This document shows, one piece after another, positions 23,961 to 36,566 of a stretch of DNA of 64,000 nt (within the stretch, counting starts at the first letter, position 1; every line of letters starts with the position of its first letter). Source of the stretch: Stercorarius parasiticus. Lineage: Eukaryota; Chordata; Aves; Charadriiformes; Stercorariidae. The translations under genes and the position numbers were made by a program. Under the pieces are notes generated by a model. The model saw only the letters and a program-made list of their open reading frames with translations, was not told where the DNA came from and did no database searches. Where the stretch lies: the NCBI GenBank assembly GCA_013396915.1, contig VWZL01002834.1, positions 2,141,980 to 2,205,979 of the forward strand, written 5' to 3'.

Positions 23961-25614
23961 TTGCTGTTCTCTGGTATTTAGGTACCTTTCAAAATTTCTG
24001 TTACTTTTTTTAAACTCTATGGACTGATGTGAAACAGTGTTTTGTGAGCCATTGCTAATCATGGTGTTAGCTTGGTGTGGTTTGGGTGCTCTTGTTGTAT
24101 TTGTTGGTGCTTTCTGTTTGGATGTTTGCTTGTCTGTTTGCACAGACACTTCCAAAACAAATGCTCCGGAGCTAATATAAACTTTGGTTTCCCTCAAGAC
24201 TGTTCAGTGAAGCTCAGACACTTTCTTTAAGTGTGTTTGCTGGTACAACTCAATTGCACAAATGTTTGCGGATGGTACAAAGAAAAGGGGCACAAAGAAA
24301 GCTTGAAGTAATGGAATGGAGGAAACGGTCTGCAGCATAGACTTTAGCCCTTAAAGGGTGCTGAGCTCTTTCTCTGCTCAGAGGTGCTTATTGCACAGAG
24401 TCTTCATATGCATCAAAGATGAAACTTAGACAAGTGCTGGAAGGATCACTGCTCTGTGACCTGTGTCTCTCAGATAGCTTTTTCAGTCTTGTACCTGTTA
24501 GCAAGTGGTTCCTGTTCTTCAGACTGCTGTTACCTGCTCCAACAGATAAGGACGGTATGGAATACTGTAGCGTAGGTGATGACTCTTCACTGTGGCTGGT
24601 TCCTTCTGCCGATATCAAAGATATTTTATGCCTTTTTGCTTCCCTCATTCATCTTAGGGCTCAAACTTCAAAGCGTTAACTGACTTTCACGCATTGCAAA
24701 ATTGGGGATTTCATTGAAGGGGAGCGTTCTAAGCTGCTTTTGAGAAACCTGATGTTTGCATCAGGTGACAGAGGATATTACTGAAGTGACTTCTTGAAGA
24801 GGATCCTTCAGGATACAGTGGTGTCTCTGTGTGCTAGAGTGGTACGACCACAGGTGGGACGCAGTTGACACTGGTGCAGCGAGTGCCTGAGCCAGCAGAG
24901 CAGAGGAGCACAGGCAGTGCAAGGTTCCAGATTAGCCAAGATTAGCAATGTTTTGCTCTATTACAGCTTCACTGTGGCTCCCAGGGAAATGGCACCGGCC
25001 TCGTGCGATGCAAGCTGCTCACCCTAGCCTGCTAAAGACAAACCACGCAGCCTGAGGACCCCCATAAAGCTGTGATGATACTAGCTGCTTCCTCTGTCTC
25101 CTGCTGAAGGCCTCTGGCCTCCCATTCAGCTGCATGTAAAAGCATCTTTCAGCCAGGAAAGTGTGACTGATCTTGCCCAGCTTCATGGCATTTGTCTGCA
25201 TAGAGTTAACCTGGTGTTTCTGAAGGACGTTTTGAAGGGCATCCATTAACCCAAGGACCCAGTGCCTTGGGGAATGGGTGGGGTGTGAATGGACAGGACA
25301 TGGTTAGGTTGGTTCAGAGGCAAGGAACTGGTAGGAGGAGACACCTTTGCACCAGGACAGTTTTACTGCTTCCCCTGAGGGTCAGGGGAAAGTGGGTAAG
25401 GAGAACATGGACCTCCAGATTTGGAACTGGAATGGGGAAGGGAAGAGCCATGGGCCAAAGTATGGAAATCTGGCATGAAGCTGAGGCAGCATCAGGGGTT
25501 TCAAAGGTGTGTCTGGAGGTGGAGGGATGCTGAGAGAGATGATGGGAGGGGGCTTCAGGAGTGAATGGAGGAAAGAAGGGCACCATGCACTTGCAGGACT
25601 ATGATATAGTCTTC

Positions 25615-25682
25615 TGATCTAGTTAAAGACTAGGTGATCTTTAAAGGTCCCTGCCAACCCAACACGTTCTATGATTCTATGA
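25615..25682 (+). mobile_element. CR1 LINE 3'-end fragment
   Basis: The segment contains 'ctaggtgatctttaaaggtc', 'ccctgccaaccc' and ends 'ttctatgattctatga'. This is the conserved 3' UTR and terminal short repeat of avian CR1 retrotransposons. Only about 70 bases are clear, typical of strongly 5'-truncated copies. The plus orientation follows from the terminal repeat being on the right. The upstream boundary is uncertain; some of the 25560-25614 sequence may also belong to it. Confidence 0.9.
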
Positions 25683-26224
25683 CATATGCTCTCCGGTACC
25701 CACTTGCTGCTGCAAGCAATAGACAGATCCCTGTGTGGGTCTGCAGTTTTGAAAACATCTATTTATTTTGTCTGCCTCCATGATTAGGAGGCCAATTTAG
25801 GGCTTATCTACTTGGGGAAATCCCTGCAAAATAGGCTAGGGTATGAATTTACAGCCTACTTAAAGACCCAGCAGTAAATGCAGTGTAAATTCACACTTCA
25901 GCTTACTTCACAGGAACTCCCCCGCAGGAACAAACCCTCAGAGTCACCTCTGTACCTCAGTCTGGTGCTAAAAGTGAGTGGAAGCTTCTCAAAATGTGGG
26001 CCTCCGATTCCATTTTTATAGCTGGGTTTTTCTGTCTCCTGGGGCTTTTTGCAGCTGCTATAAATCACTGTAGCTTTGGTTGGAGGAGCTGGACTACTTT
26101 ACACTGCTCAGGATCTGACCCTTTGCCTCAAGTAATCTTTTATTATCTATTGGCCAGAGGGTATTTTCCTTTTTACTGGCTTTGTTATTAAGCTTGTTCA
26201 TTCACTCCCACCACTGCTGATGTC

Positions 26225-26259
26225 TTTTTTTTTTTCTTTCTTTCTTTTTTTTTTTTTTT
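26225..26259 (+). repeat. T-rich tract with TTTC units
   Basis: About 35 bases of nearly pure T interrupted by three C in TTTC spacing; low complexity. Confidence 0.9.
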
Positions 26260-27250
26260 AATTCTCTGTGAATTTTGTGTTGTGTCTTTCCTCCCATGTA
26301 ATTTCCTAATAGTGAACTAGTGACAGAGTGGGCTGCTGGTATTTCAGCTTGTGGCTGGAGAGGTCAGGCTGTTTCTGATACAGACAAACACTCCATTACA
26401 GTAAACTCACAGAAAGTTTCTTTTTCAACCTGAAAGGAGAAGGAAATGGACTCTCCACCAGTGGGCTTCCAAGAATTATTTCTGTGAGCTGAACTTACAC
26501 TAAAGACCAGTTTGGTAATGTTCTGTGTGGAGGAAAAAAAAAAAAAGAGGAAGACATACTATTTCTTCTTTCTCTTTTTGCTGAGATTTGGCTCAAGTCT
26601 TGGCTCCTTATCAGGTTAGAGTCCTGCAGTAAAAACACCAACCCTTCGCACTGTGCAGTATTGAAGAAATGGTCGTTGCTGATGTCCAGCTAAAAGAGCA
26701 TACGGATTTAAACCTTCAAAGTTCTCTGTCTGCTTCTGGTCTTTAGGCAAACTTGCTTCTTGGCAGGAAGAACTTGGTAATAAGGCAAATACATAGCACA
26801 ATACGTTAATCTAGGGCAGAAATAAAGCACCTCTTCTCTGAAGGATAACATCAGAGTGAATATTCCCAGCTTTGCCTCTCCAAAGCTCTGGGCAAAACCT
26901 GTACATAGTAAGGGTGAGACAAAAGAAGACGACAGGAAACTTTAATTCCCTCCTCTTCTGCTCATAATTTTTTAATGTTTGCAAAGGCACGCGTGGCTGC
27001 CAGATTTGATTACAGAAGTAGCCCTTGGCACTGAAACCCTTCCAGCAGATTGCTGCCCTACAATACTGGTGTCTTCTGAGGAAATTCAGTCCTGCACATG
27101 GCAGCAATGCAACTGGAAACCTCTCTGCATTGGCCTTACTTTGCTCATTGGATGAGTTCAGTACATGAGGTTTTAGTTTATCTTTCATTTGTGTGTGTGT
27201 ATGTCCAGTGAAAACCCTCTTCACCAGTGAACTGAAGTCATGATATCTCT

Positions 27251-27280
27251 ACAAGTGCCACGCTGAACAAGTGCCATGCT
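27251..27280 (+). repeat. Tandem duplication, 16-base unit
   Basis: ACAAGTGCCACGCTGA is followed at once by a second, nearly complete copy with one C-to-T change. Local slippage duplication. Confidence 0.85.
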
Positions 27281-29525
27281 ATTTCTGTCTTGAGATTTAT
27301 GCGCTTTTTTTCATATTTTTGGGAGTTTAGCAAATATTGCAAATATATTTACAAAAACAATATTTGACCCTCTGTAATAATCTAATACCCACAATAACCT
27401 ATGGATTTACACCATCTATTTTCACTGTTTGTTTGAATGACACATTTTATTCCCTAGAGGAATGTAATTTCTGTAGAGAACAATAATCTATATAACCAAC
27501 ACATGTAAACACCACTATCCTTGTGCTAATACATGTCACATGTTTAATGAATTTGGTTGTCAGGTGACAGATGTTATTTCTTTGTGGGGTCAGTTAAGCA
27601 TTCATCTTATTCTTTATACACCAGTTGTTCAGGTAATTTAAGAGGCTTGGTCTAATTAGCAGATATGGAAAGTTGGTAGCAGTAGTACTGTTTTTTGAGT
27701 TACATATGGATAGTTGCCTGCATGCTTGGTGACATCTGCATAAAAGATGTAATTTATTGTCTGGTTAAAAAAGAACTAAAACATAACTGACCATCGCTAC
27801 AAGATAAGGAAAGGTTTCTTGCTGTACTCTCTAGGGCAAGAGTAAAACCACTGCCCCTGTTTACTTGATGGCAGTTTAGTTTAAATTTATTAGACTGCTC
27901 CAGGGTATACGCAGGAGTCTAATCCTGTAATTGTGGTGAGATTGTACATACCCAGTATTGTGGTGTTCCCTGTGCATGGAATAATTTGACATGAAATGTG
28001 CTCTCTGCTTCTCAGGGGAGAGATGAATGTAAGAGAGTATTGTCTTACTGTTCAGTACTTGGACTTAACTGAGATCCCCTTTATTAGAAAGACATGAATA
28101 AAGTTAATCTAAGTGTTGAAGGAATAGGAGCTGCAAGATAATAAATATTTATGTTCTAAACTTGACACAGTATAATAAATCAATAATTTTTGAAGAGATT
28201 GAATTCTTCTTACTGCCTAATTACTTGATTTGTGGCACCAGTTTGCTTAAATTTGTTTCTGTGGTAACTTGAGTAATTTTATGCTGTTCCCTTCTACAGA
28301 AAATTTAGTATTGATTTGCTGATTTCCTCTTCAAATGTAGTCAAAAATCCCCTGTTTGCTAAGTTAAGAAACCAGTAACATGGAATGAAAACACACGCTA
28401 CATTGCATTGCCTGAGCTCTGTGATTTGTTGACTTTGACATGTGCTGTCAGCTATTAAAATATATGTTTATATTGAATATATAATATTTTCTTTCCTCTA
28501 CCATTCTGGTATTATACCTATATGAAAATACTAGGTTAAAGGGTAGTTAAAAGTGTGGTTAATTTAGGTGTGGGAGGTTATTATCAATTGAAAAATGTTA
28601 TTTGAAAGATGACTTTGTAGTTGAAGCAGTTCTGTTACTTGAATGAACATTGCAAAGTCAAATGTGTACCAAGTGAAAAGAAAGTCAATTTGTGTGTGTG
28701 CACGCTTTTGTGCTAGGTGTAAGTCCTGAATATTGCGTACACTTGATATTCTTCGCCCATCTTCCATACACTGATTTTTATTGTTTATTAAATACTTGCA
28801 GGGAAGAGACAATGTCCTCCTGCTGCTCTTGGTTTGAGGTGTATCTACCCGCAGCACATACAGAACTTGGTCTAGACAGCTTGGATAATTTATAAGCCTT
28901 GGAAATAGCATCCTATAAGGAGTTGTACAGGACAGACTGCTGTAAGTCGTGCTCTCGAAGTGTTCGCTTTATATTGCATAATAAGCGTATTTCAGTTGGT
29001 GGCATACACTTGAATGTGACAGATCTTTTAAAAGCTAGTTGATGAGGGCGGGATGCTCTCCTATGCTTGGGGAGCCTAGTGGAGCAGACAGTGCCTGGCT
29101 GCCTGATGCTGTGCGCTGACTCAAACAGAAACCCTTTTTCTTTCCAACTGTGGCTGACATAAGGCATTTGCTGTTCTGCATCAGCCACAGGGTAGGTAGA
29201 AGCCCAGCCAGATCGGTATCTCACCGCCATTGCAGTCTCTATGCCAAATCTATGTTCAAAGACATCTCCAATACTCTGGTCAAAATTCCCATTTAAAAAG
29301 AATAGTTAGAATTTTTCAGAGGGAGAAGAATCCACAAGTCAATGATCAACGAAGTGTTAAATGAAGAATGATCTATATCTCTTGCACTCTTCACACCTAC
29401 AAGAAGCCTTTTCAGAGCCTGACTGTGCCATATTTCATCCAGCTACCTGCTTTATGTGTTTAGAATGAAAATGCACAAAATCCCATGTTCCCCCCGGGAG
29501 AAGTCATGTCACACCACACAGCTGG

Positions 29526-30242
29526 GTGTTCCAGAGCCAGTTGACCTTGATCCAGTCCCTGGGCCTATTCCTCTGGGGCTTGAACCAGCCTCTCACAGGC
29601 ATGGCAGAAACCCCCACCGATAAACGGGCAGCTGCTCCAAGATCACTGGAGCACAAGGTCACTGCGTGCAAATCTTGTACCTCTGTACCATGTTGTGGAT
29701 CCCTTGGGTTGTTTCTGCTTCCTGGCAATGCTGCTATGGCAGGGAGAAGCCCGGCAGCCCACCCTGCCTGGTGCAGCCCTGCAAGAGCTTTGAAAGCAGC
29801 AGGAGAGAGTCTAGCTGCTTTCACACTGGCAGAGCCTTGTTCTTCCCTGCCACTTCCCCAGCTGCAGCTGGGGCCCAAGCAGACTCTCTATGGAAGGGTT
29901 AAAAGTACTGCAGAAACCAAGCCAAGGAGACAAATCAAAGCTGTGGTGAAAGGGTGGGGTTACAAGTGTTTTTCTGGACAGAAGGTTTCATGCAGGATAC
30001 CAAGATTATGCAGAAGGAATCTCATGACCTGGTTTCCTTGCCCTGGGACAATGGCTTCGCTTCTTCTCGGTTTGAAAACATGCACAGCATGTGATTTGGC
30101 AGTGGCCTTCATATTGGGCATATGTGTGCTACACATCTGCTCACAGGTAGGCTGTGGCACTCTTGCGTTTCGTGTGGAACAGCTCTTGACTTCTACAAGA
30201 ATTACCTTTTGTGTTATTGTCATTAGTATTAGTGGTATTTGA
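29526..30242 (+). other. Longest ORF in the window, unrecognised, probably chance
   Basis: The frame from ATG 29526 runs 238 codons to a stop at 30240-30242. It begins MFQSQLTLIQSLGLFLWG, has Cys- and Ala-rich patches in the middle (for example around residues 47-60), and ends in a hydrophobic segment. I see no reverse transcriptase, protease, zinc-knuckle, envelope or host domain. The block is GC-richer than its surroundings, which lengthens random frames, and the opposite strand also carries a 124-codon frame here. No splice structure, promoter or poly(A) signal supports expression. It is listed because its length stands out, not because function is shown. Confidence 0.1.
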
Positions 30243-33200
30243 TTATTGCTTTTGTGATAGTTTTATGTGGTTATTGTTGTCAAGAAGCCACAGTCTTGAG
30301 TTCCTTTTCATTTGTCTTGACCGTTGGACACACTCAAAAGAAAAAGACCATCCAGGTAGGCTATGTCTTACCTTACTCGAGCTGTCTGAAGGCAAGGGAT
30401 CTAGACCAAGCAAAGTGTATGGGCGGCCTCTGTTTCTCACTCATCACTGGAGATAGCCAGAGTGATTCATCAGATATGTACCACACTGAATCATCTAGCA
30501 ATATTGGCTCTCTCTGTTGGTGATGGAGAGAGCCGGGATGATTAGCCAAGAGTAGGCATTAACTTTAGGCTAAAGGGGCATGCTTTTCTTGCTCAGAGCC
30601 AGGGAAGTGTGAGTTTAATTTCCAATTAGCAGTATTTAGATGCAAATGAACATAAAGAGAGCCTGAAGTGCTGCATGTCTGCAAAGGCAGCTATTGCCCA
30701 CAGACAGATTGATGTGCTGCAGATGCTTGAGCGTGCTGCAGATGCCCAGAGCTCCTCCTTGCCACATCTTCAGTGAGCATCCCTAGCATGAGGAGACACA
30801 GGCAGAGCTTCCCTTCTGCTGACTCTGCTGAAACTGTGACTTCTGGCAGGATGTACATAGACAGCTAGGGTGGAAATAGCTTAAAGTCTAGTAGAAGGTG
30901 GACTGAGTTCATCTGTCAGAAGCCTTGCTCCTGGTTTCCTCATGCCAGCAGCATATCTAAGTCAGTTAGAGGCTGGAGTTTTCTTTACTGATGCGCTTAT
31001 CCTATTGGGAAGATAAAAGTGTACCGGTATGAAGATGCTCTGCACTGAAAGTTTGTTCCCCTTCCTGTGGGACAGACACATCAGCATTTCTTAGATTGGT
31101 GTTGCTTTATTTGTACCAGGCAAAGCAGGGGCCACCTCAGAGTTAGAGAACTTTTATGTTGCATGGTGCGAACAGGCATTTGTTATAAATGAGCACTGGA
31201 ACATAATTAAGAATGTATCTTTACAGTTTATGGAAGATCTCTCTTTCTCTGGGACAAAGAGGGCTGCCGTGAGTCTTATTCCACTGTGGTGAAGTTATTT
31301 CTAGTGCATGGTGTGAAAGACAGATTAGAAAGTTTTCAAAAGTTTCATCTTTTGAAGAGAATGAAACTGGATTCAGAACAGCTGTCTGTAGAAAGGTAAG
31401 GTCTAGCAACAACTGCAGTACACAATTACTATTCCAGTTGTCCCTCTTCATCATTTTTTTTACACATATGGTCTTAGATTATCTGATTTGTCTGGCTCAG
31501 GCATGCTTTAGCTCATTCTCTCTAGTGTTGGTATTCAAATCTAAGATTACTTCTGGAGATAATCTGAATTATTTCATAATTAGGAGAAATCCTGGGGAGG
31601 TATCTCAGTGTTTACAGAGGAATATCTTGCTTTGTCACGCTCCAGATTTATCAACACAGCCAAATCTCCTTTTAGTATATTATAGTTTAATTAGCTCCTC
31701 ATCCTGAGTCGTAATCTATTTCTCTGAGGCCGAAGCGCACACACGCAAAAGAGACAAAATGGGAAAGGTAAAGAAGTAATAGTGATCTTTGCCACTTGGA
31801 TTTGGTACCATCTGTTAACATGAATTCTTCTAAAGTCAGTTTCAAATCTGTTTGTTGAATAGGATTTGATGTTTTGGATAACATTTCCCTTCAGTGTGAA
31901 GCTGTCAGATGTAGCTCCCCTGAGAAAACCTCCCTGCCAGTCTGAGACCAGGGGCATAATTGTCTCCTGCTCAAAATTGGCATGCTTCTAGAAAGCAATG
32001 GCACTGTTTAGCTGGGGATCTACCCCATAAAATCCTTCAAGAGCAAACTCTAATTGGGCAGTGAGTCAAAATGTCACCCCAGAGGAGCAATTGCCATGAA
32101 AATCTTGGCAGTTTCCCCGGATGTGTTGGAGGCATCTGGACTTCCCAACCCACAGATCTTTCCTTGGCTTCTCTAGAATATGACTTCACCATTAACTTGG
32201 TCTGTTTACCCCTCTTTCAGAAGGGTCGATTTTCTGATTTTTCATCTTCTTTTTCACTCCCTCTGTCTTCCAATAACAAAGTGTTGCAGGGACTTCAAGA
32301 GCTGATGTATCCAGAGCTGGCCAGCCTGTGCTTTGGAGACTGTATGTAACTGTAAAGCAGTTCAAGGGTGCCTGTCGCGTTGAGACAACATCATATACAA
32401 AGGTCTCTGTGCTCACCAGGGCTGCTAGGTAGTCTGGTCTCCTGGCTGTGGGTGGAAGTGAGCTTGATTGCTAAACCAGCATCTCTGAGATGCCCAAACC
32501 ACCTTGCTGTGGAGAACCAGGGTTTTCTCAGCCCCTCCTGCCTGTCAGTTCCTCCTGGACTTCCCCCACCTCTCAGTTCACTGAGATAAGTGGTACGTAT
32601 CTCATTGATCTCAGCAGTGGGAAGACTTTGATGTGTGGTTTGTTAGGCTGGCTATTTTGGGGCAGTGTGTGTCTCTGTTCCAGTGTTATTCCTAGCTCTG
32701 TTCTTAAAGTCATCCACTTTGAACCCTCTGCAGTTAACCTCTCCTGATGCTTCACTATCAACTTTTTGGGAGGTTTTCTTTTTTTGTGCTCTTTTCCACA
32801 TGTCAGTTACCACTTCTCATGCTTTTATTGTTATTCTCACTGGGCAGCACAGTCATGGCACTATATATGACAACTGTCTCCTTTGTCACCGTCATTGTTA
32901 ACCAGCAGTCACAGCTTGGTCATCTTGCCCTTACAAGCTGAAGAAGCTAATGGTGTTAGGCTGTATATATTCTTACTGTGTAGCATTTTCTGGTCCCCTG
33001 TCCATTCTTGGTCATGTGTTGATCAGTCACAGACAGGAGAAGGAGAACGAAGCAGTTAAAAGATATCAAAGTCTCTTTTGAAACCTGCACAGAGGGTAAC
33101 CACTGCTCTTCTAGAACAGGAGCAGAAAATAGCAGCTTGTGTCACTTTGTGTGATGATGATTGCAATAAGAATGGGAAATAGTACACTTCCCTCATGTCT

Positions 33201-36200
33201 TCTGCAGCTTCAGGAGTAGATGAAGGATAATTTTGGTTCCTTCTCCTCAGATTGAGGAATGGATGACTAATGTCATTGTGACTGGTGCCATCTAATTGGC
33301 TCAAAAGAATTTTCTGGTTGTTCTCATGATTAGCGTCACTTCCCATCATGTGCAAGCCGTTGGAGAGCATAGACCTCCTTTTGAACTGTCATGGTATGGA
33401 GAAGATGTAAAAGTTCTGGGTTCCCAAAGCAATTCAATGTATATGAAGTATGTATGAATCAGTATTGTGATCTTCCTGTGCAGCAAGTCATGATGACTGA
33501 TCTATTTCTACAGTTTCTAATTATATTATGTTAAAAAATACTTGGTGTTGAAGTGACTTTTATGCTAAGTTTCTGTGAAGTTGTGATTTAAGAAAGACTC
33601 ACCAGGAAGGTATAACTGAAATATTTTGCTTTGAGTCAGTTTGATCCATTTCAAAACAGTTTGTTGAGCTAGATTGCTGTGTGTTGCTTAATATTAAATC
33701 TGAGCCATCTGCCTGAACTGCTGTGGTATTTTTGGGACAGGTAGCATTGTATTCTGATTATTTCTTACAGCCGCCCCCACCTCTGCATCGCTTAACCAAG
33801 GGTGCATTGCAGTCTCCCTTCTTACCTACTGTAGTGATGGATCAGGGGAAAAGGCCTGATCAGAGAGCCTTCGTCTGGGCGGATGAGACAAACTGTTTGA
33901 TGTCAAACTGGGTGAAGCCAAAATATTTTCTTTGGTTCAACTCATTGAAATTAAACGTTTCAATTCAGGAATACCAAACAACTTCATTTTTTCATCAAAA
34001 GCATGGAAATAAAATATGTGGCACTCACTAATGTTGGATTTGAGAGGTAATGGTATGAATTTCTCAGGTGTTTTTGACAGGAGAGCCTCCCTTCCACATC
34101 ACAGTGGATGTTCTTACACGGGCCTGTTGGGGAGAGGTGGCACTTAAGTGGTGAAGAAATAGGAGTCCATCACATTGCACAATACACCAGCCTAGTGAGA
34201 AGAGGGCTTTATGCTCAGTTTGAAAGAGGCCAGTGCAAAAGTTACCTAGGTAAGTAGAAATTAAGAAACACATAGAAGAAAAACATCGGTAAGTTTATTA
34301 CAGTAGCACCTTTGGAAGGTTAAAAGAGCAATGTCAATACAAGCATAGGAAAAAATGGAAAGGACCTGAGGACCATAGAATCAAATTAAATACTTAATAG
34401 GCATGTTAGAGATTTGCTGGGATAAGTCACAGGACAGGAGTATTAGCACAGCTCATTCTGGAAAGACTGGCTTGGAGAAATGGAGAAGCATTATCCACGC
34501 TTGTTCAGAAGTTGTGGAATAATGAAGGACAGACTTGTCTGGTTGAAGTTAGAAAGAGAGATAGAACAGAGCCTCTTTGACAGGTGGGTGTAGTTTAAGC
34601 CACCTCCCTGGGAGGAGTGGAAAGATGTTTTTGGGTGATTCTTGGAAGCCCTTAGTAGCCAAGCCCCAGTGGGAACGGACATTTTATTGGGATATTGCTT
34701 GGAAAGGCAGTATGGCAAAAAACCTCAGTGTATCACCATCTTGGGATATGTTGAGACAACTGTTTCACAGGGTAGAAGTTACTAGGGAGTTATTTTAGTT
34801 GAGTCTTACTAAGGAGAGCTTGCCTGTGCATCTAAAGAAGGAGACGTTAATGAAACTGAAAATGTGAATCCACTTAAGAAAGAGGTTTGGATTCCTGGAC
34901 AGATAGTGGAACAGACTGTCAGACAGTCTGTACAGACCTAGATTGTAAAATGATTAAAAAATATAATTGCCAAGAGTAATTAATGTTAAACTAATGTAAT
35001 TTCCCAGTTTATAGGGCAGCTAGCTAAGGAAAAAAGTGAGCAGTAGATATCATACAGATATTCTTTTGATGTTGCTATATCTCTTGATCTCAGCTTTCAA
35101 CATAATCCTTCATTATATTCTCTGACTAGGTCAAAATCTGGGTAATAAGACTGGGTAATTTGACCTAGCCAAAGTGGCTTGGTTGGATAAATATCCTAAC
35201 GAGGTGATAAGGTAAAGAAAGGGACAAAGCTCAAGCATTAGGAAAAATGTTCTAATTCCACGAGTAGTAAAATCACAGCACAGATTACTTAGGGAGAAAG
35301 TAGAATCTTCTTGACAGAATTTTTGCAAGAACAAGGATGACATATTTTTCAGAGGTTGTCTAAGTTATTTATGTTGCCTTACAGCAAGGGAAGAGATTAA
35401 ATAATCCATATCTCCTCTAGGTATGGATTTTTAAGGTTCTATTAAGTGGGCACTTTGGGGACTTTTAAGATCCCTGCTTCTCAGGTGGAGTCCGGACAGG
35501 GATAAGCATTGTACTATGGAAATTTTCCTCAGGGCAGGTGTACATACAAGTACAGCTTTTGGGTTGTACTGAAAAGAATTATTCTTTATCTGCTCTGCAG
35601 AACTTTAGACAAGGATGCCCAGCTTTCCGGGTTGAAATACTGCACATCACACCAGCATAAGCATTTCTGGAGGCTACAGCAGATTATCTGAAAATGTTTT
35701 TGCATGAACCTAATTTTATTAAAGAGTTATGCTCCAATGATAAGGAACAAAGGAAGGGCATGTGATGGAAGTGTGCAGTGTAAACAGCTCCCATTGCTCC
35801 TAGCAATTGCATGGTTTTAATTGGGTAACAGATCATGAGCTATATTTGTAAAGATTATTCAGCAGTTTCAAAAAACAAAAATATTTAAGAAAACCATGCC
35901 CTTCTGGAGACATCTGGCAAACAGATAAAGAGTAAAAGTTCATTAATAGATGAGTCATTGCTTCTATGTCCTTCCCTGAGATACCCACACAAAACTCTTG
36001 CTGGCTTCACCAGGTGGTGTGGTCAGCCGGAAGGAGAGCGTGGTCTCCTGGCCTGGCTCAGGCCTGACTTCCATCTTGCACTGATTTATTCATGATTTTA
36101 GGCAAGCAGAGAGGAAAGACTGTGTAACTGAGAAGGTGCTTTAGCTATCCTCTTTCTCCCTTTCCCCTTCTCGTCCCATCCCTCTCATTGCTTCTTCTGC

Positions 36201-36415
36201 TCTCCTTAAGGCCAGGGACTTGTTCTTCCATTTTTGGGGTGGTGACCACATGGCCAGTCTCTCTGCAAAGTCCTGGCTTATGAGTGATAGCTGTAAAACT
36301 TCTTGCCTTTAATTGGGCACCACTGCTTTCTTCCAGAGTACCTTGCCCTTGCTAGAGTGATGGCTCTTTCTTGTGAGGCAGGGGGGGATTTGCAAATTAA
36401 AAAATTGCAATAGTT
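30243..36415. other. Noncoding stretch, no recognised gene
   Basis: No supported gene. ORFs up to 104 codons only. A perfect 9-base inverted repeat lies at 34911-34931. A frame at 33723-34031 preceded by 'tttcttacag' (33768) looks exon-like on its left side but has no donor. Otherwise ordinary AT-leaning sequence. Confidence 0.55.
34911..34931. repeat. Perfect inverted repeat, 9-base arms, 3-base loop
   Basis: ACAGACTGT and ACAGTCTGT are separated by CAG, giving a compact hairpin; a partial further copy of the word ('acagacc') follows. Function unknown. Confidence 0.75.
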
Positions 36416-36468
36416 CTATGTATTTTGAATTACATTACACTGAATTAATCCTATGTATATTGAATTAC
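36416..36468 (+). repeat. Direct repeat, 18-base unit, 35 bases apart
   Basis: CTATGTATTTTGAATTAC at 36416-36433 recurs at 36451-36468 with one mismatch (TATT to TATA). A shorter 'tgaattaa' lies between them. Local duplication in AT-rich DNA. Confidence 0.8.
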
Positions 36469-36470
36469 AG

Positions 36471-36566
36471 AAGTACCGATTTAATTGACTGCGTGGATTT
36501 GCAACCAGCAGTTCAGCAGCTGCTTTGTGAGCCATCTTTGCAAGGAGGGGAACCTCAGAGAGATGG
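36471..36566 (+). other. Candidate exon, weak acceptor and good donor
   Basis: An AG at 36469-36470 and a donor GG|GTGAGT at 36567 enclose 96 bases. One frame is open throughout and contains STDLIDCVDLQPAVQQLL, a plausible amphipathic stretch. The tract before the acceptor is AT-rich rather than pyrimidine-rich and lies in the direct repeat. No family recognised. Confidence 0.12.

Larger units (their letters stand above)
21121..25614. other. Noncoding stretch, no recognised gene
   Basis: No supported coding frame. It contains pyrimidine tracts at 21.7-22.0 kb, a perfect 9-base inverted repeat at 23939-23960, and many A/T-rich segments (22.7-22.9 kb). Small ORFs of up to 92 codons show no domain. 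Confidence 0.55.
25683..29525. other. Noncoding stretch, no recognised gene
   Basis: AT-rich DNA, especially 27300-28700. It contains a T/TTTC tract (26225-26259), an A-run near 26527-26540 and a 16-base tandem duplication at 27251-27280. A 137-codon minus-strand ORF at 26811-27224 shows no domain. Confidence 0.55.

Noticed and set aside
33723..34031. 102-codon ORF after 'ttatttcttacag'
   Set aside because: The acceptor is fair but no donor or poly(A) signal follows in a sensible position and the peptide is not recognisable.
34373..34385. Possible reverse CR1 tail ('catagaatca')
   Set aside because: Only ten bases fit, and the expected 'ggttggaaa' CR1 text does not follow.
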